A stretch of DNA of 52,019 nucleotides, from the NCBI GenBank assembly GCA_027624955.1, contig JAQBTG010000028.1, positions 1-52,019 of the forward strand. The letters are read 5' to 3'. Numbering within the stretch: the stretch's first letter is position 1; the number at the start of each line of letters is the position of its first letter. The DNA is from Pseudomonadota bacterium. Its GTDB lineage: Bacteria > Pseudomonadota > Alphaproteobacteria > UBA828. Positions 51,384 to 52,019 of the stretch are shown piece by piece. Position numbers and translations under genes: made by a program. Below the pieces are notes generated by a model, which made no database searches, was not told the origin of the DNA, and worked only from the letters and a program-made list of their open reading frames with translations.

Positions 51384-52019
51384 TCAGGACTGGCGCTTCA
51401 TGGCCGCGGAAGCGCTGATATCTGCCTTGAACGGAAAATAGATCTCTTGGTTGCCGGTGATGCCGGTGCGCCGGAAGATAAGGATCAGAAGTAGGATCAG
51501 ACCAACGCCGACTTCGGCGGAGCTGCTCGGGATGGTGATCCCGGCCACTCCGCTCTCCAGGCGCCGGAGAACGTCGATCACGACGGTGAGCAAGACCACG
51601 CCAATCACCGCCCCGGACAGACTTTGCATGCCGCCGACGACGAGCATAGAGAGCGTGATGAAAGTCATGCCGAGATAAAAACTGTCGACCGTCAGCATGC
51701 CGAGGAAATGGCCGAACAGGCCACCGGCCATACCGCAGAAGAAAGCGCTCACAACAAAGGCGAGCAACCGTTGCCCAAAGACATTGACGCCGGCCGCCTT
51801 GGCAGCGACCTCGTCGTCCCGCGAGGCGCGCAGCGCCAATCCATATTTAGAGCGCGAGTACAAGAATGCCCCGGTGAGTGCGATGACGGCATAGACATAT
51901 CCGACCCAGGGCGTCGTCGTCGTCGGCAGGCCGATGACGGAGCTGGCGCCGGACGTCCATGTGCTCCAACGGAGATAAGCAGAATAGAGCACCATCATAA
52001 AGGCAAAGGTGCCGATCGA
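51384..52019 (-). CDS. livM: Branched-chain amino acid ABC transporter permease (LivM-like), partial
   Basis: The C-terminal 211 or so residues of a LivM-type inner-membrane permease; the reading frame is still open at the window edge, so the start lies outside. Visible are the coupling-loop text SKYGLALRASRDDEVAAKAAGVN and membrane helices such as LLAFVVSAFFCGMAGGLFG, FITLSMLVVGGMQSLSGAVIG and VGLILLLILIFRRTG. The tail IYFPFKADISAS is cytoplasmic. Its Liv partners must lie to the right of the window. It converges on the SnoaL-like gene across a terminator. Confidence 0.9.
   Translation of the reverse strand, partial: SIGTFAFMMVLYSAYLRWSTWTSGASSVIGLPTTTTPWVGYVYAVIALTGAFLYSRSKYGLALRASRDDEVAAKAAGVNVFGQRLLAFVVSAFFCGMAGGLFGHFLGMLTVDSFYLGMTFITLSMLVVGGMQSLSGAVIGVVLLTVVIDVLRRLESGVAGITIPSSSAEVGVGLILLLILIFRRTGITGNQEIYFPFKADISASAAMKRQS

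Noticed and set aside
1-52019. CRISPR arrays, insertion sequences, prophage, rRNA
   Set aside because: No regularly spaced repeats, transposase, integrase, phage structural genes or rRNA sequence were seen on either strand.

Overview
The window looks like chromosome of a GC-rich alphaproteobacterium. The reasons are the LapG-like transglutaminase protease, the many CoA-dependent and hydantoinase/oxoprolinase-type catabolic genes, the twin-arginine peptide-type binding protein, and AT-rich intergenic islands between tightly overlapping operons. The assignment rests on gene content and is not firm below class level. No phage, IS, CRISPR or rRNA is visible.

Layout. 0-4 kb: remains of a response-regulator gene at the left edge, a secreted transglutaminase-like cysteine protease, and on the minus strand a small protein, a REC-PAS-PAS hybrid histidine kinase and a single-domain response regulator. 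4-10 kb: a thiolase converging on a minus-strand beta-oxidation-like operon (3-hydroxyacyl-CoA dehydrogenase, CitE/HpcH lyase, frameshifted CaiB CoA-transferase, acyl-CoA dehydrogenase, MaoC hydratase). 10.5-26.5 kb: a long plus-strand run that diverges from that operon across an AT-rich control region: amidase, thiolase-like protein with DUF35 partner, second amidase, HyuA-HyuB, amidohydrolase, HyuB-HyuA, HpaB-type flavin monooxygenase, cupin, isochorismatase-type hydrolase. 26.5-28.2 kb, minus strand: DUF2848 protein and pseudouridine-5'-phosphate glycosidase. 28.5-29.5 kb: orphan LuxR-type regulator and a small protein. 29.5-36 kb, minus strand: a Dpp/Opp-type ABC importer and an SDR dehydrogenase. 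36-43.4 kb: NnrS, an AtzG-like small protein, a third amidase, full-length pyruvate carboxylase and an ECHDC3-like crotonase. 43.5-47.7 kb: a patchier segment with a SpoIIAA-like protein, an MBL hydrolase/FAD oxidoreductase pair, a tRNA-Ser-like 3' fragment and a decayed cation/proton antiporter. 47.7-52 kb: VOC protein, stand-alone xanthine-dehydrogenase-type molybdenum subunit, SnoaL-like protein and the end of a LivM permease.

Working together. The 5-27 kb region reads as one inducible catabolic island for a nitrogen-containing, probably cyclic, amide or imide. A flavin monooxygenase could activate the ring, two complete ATP-dependent HyuA/HyuB amidohydrolases and a metal amidohydrolase could open it, two amidases and an isochorismatase-fold hydrolase could remove nitrogen, and the divergent CoA operon could process the carbon skeleton. 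The substrate cannot be read from sequence. The ABC importer, the third amidase with its AtzG-like partner and pyruvate carboxylase may feed or drain the same metabolism. The mirrored A-B-amidohydrolase-B-A arrangement is the strongest candidate for an undescribed system here. The most testable oddities are an importer ATPase altered at the Q-loop, Walker B and H-loop, a thiolase-like protein without thiolase residues, and an NnrS gene lacking a normal start codon.
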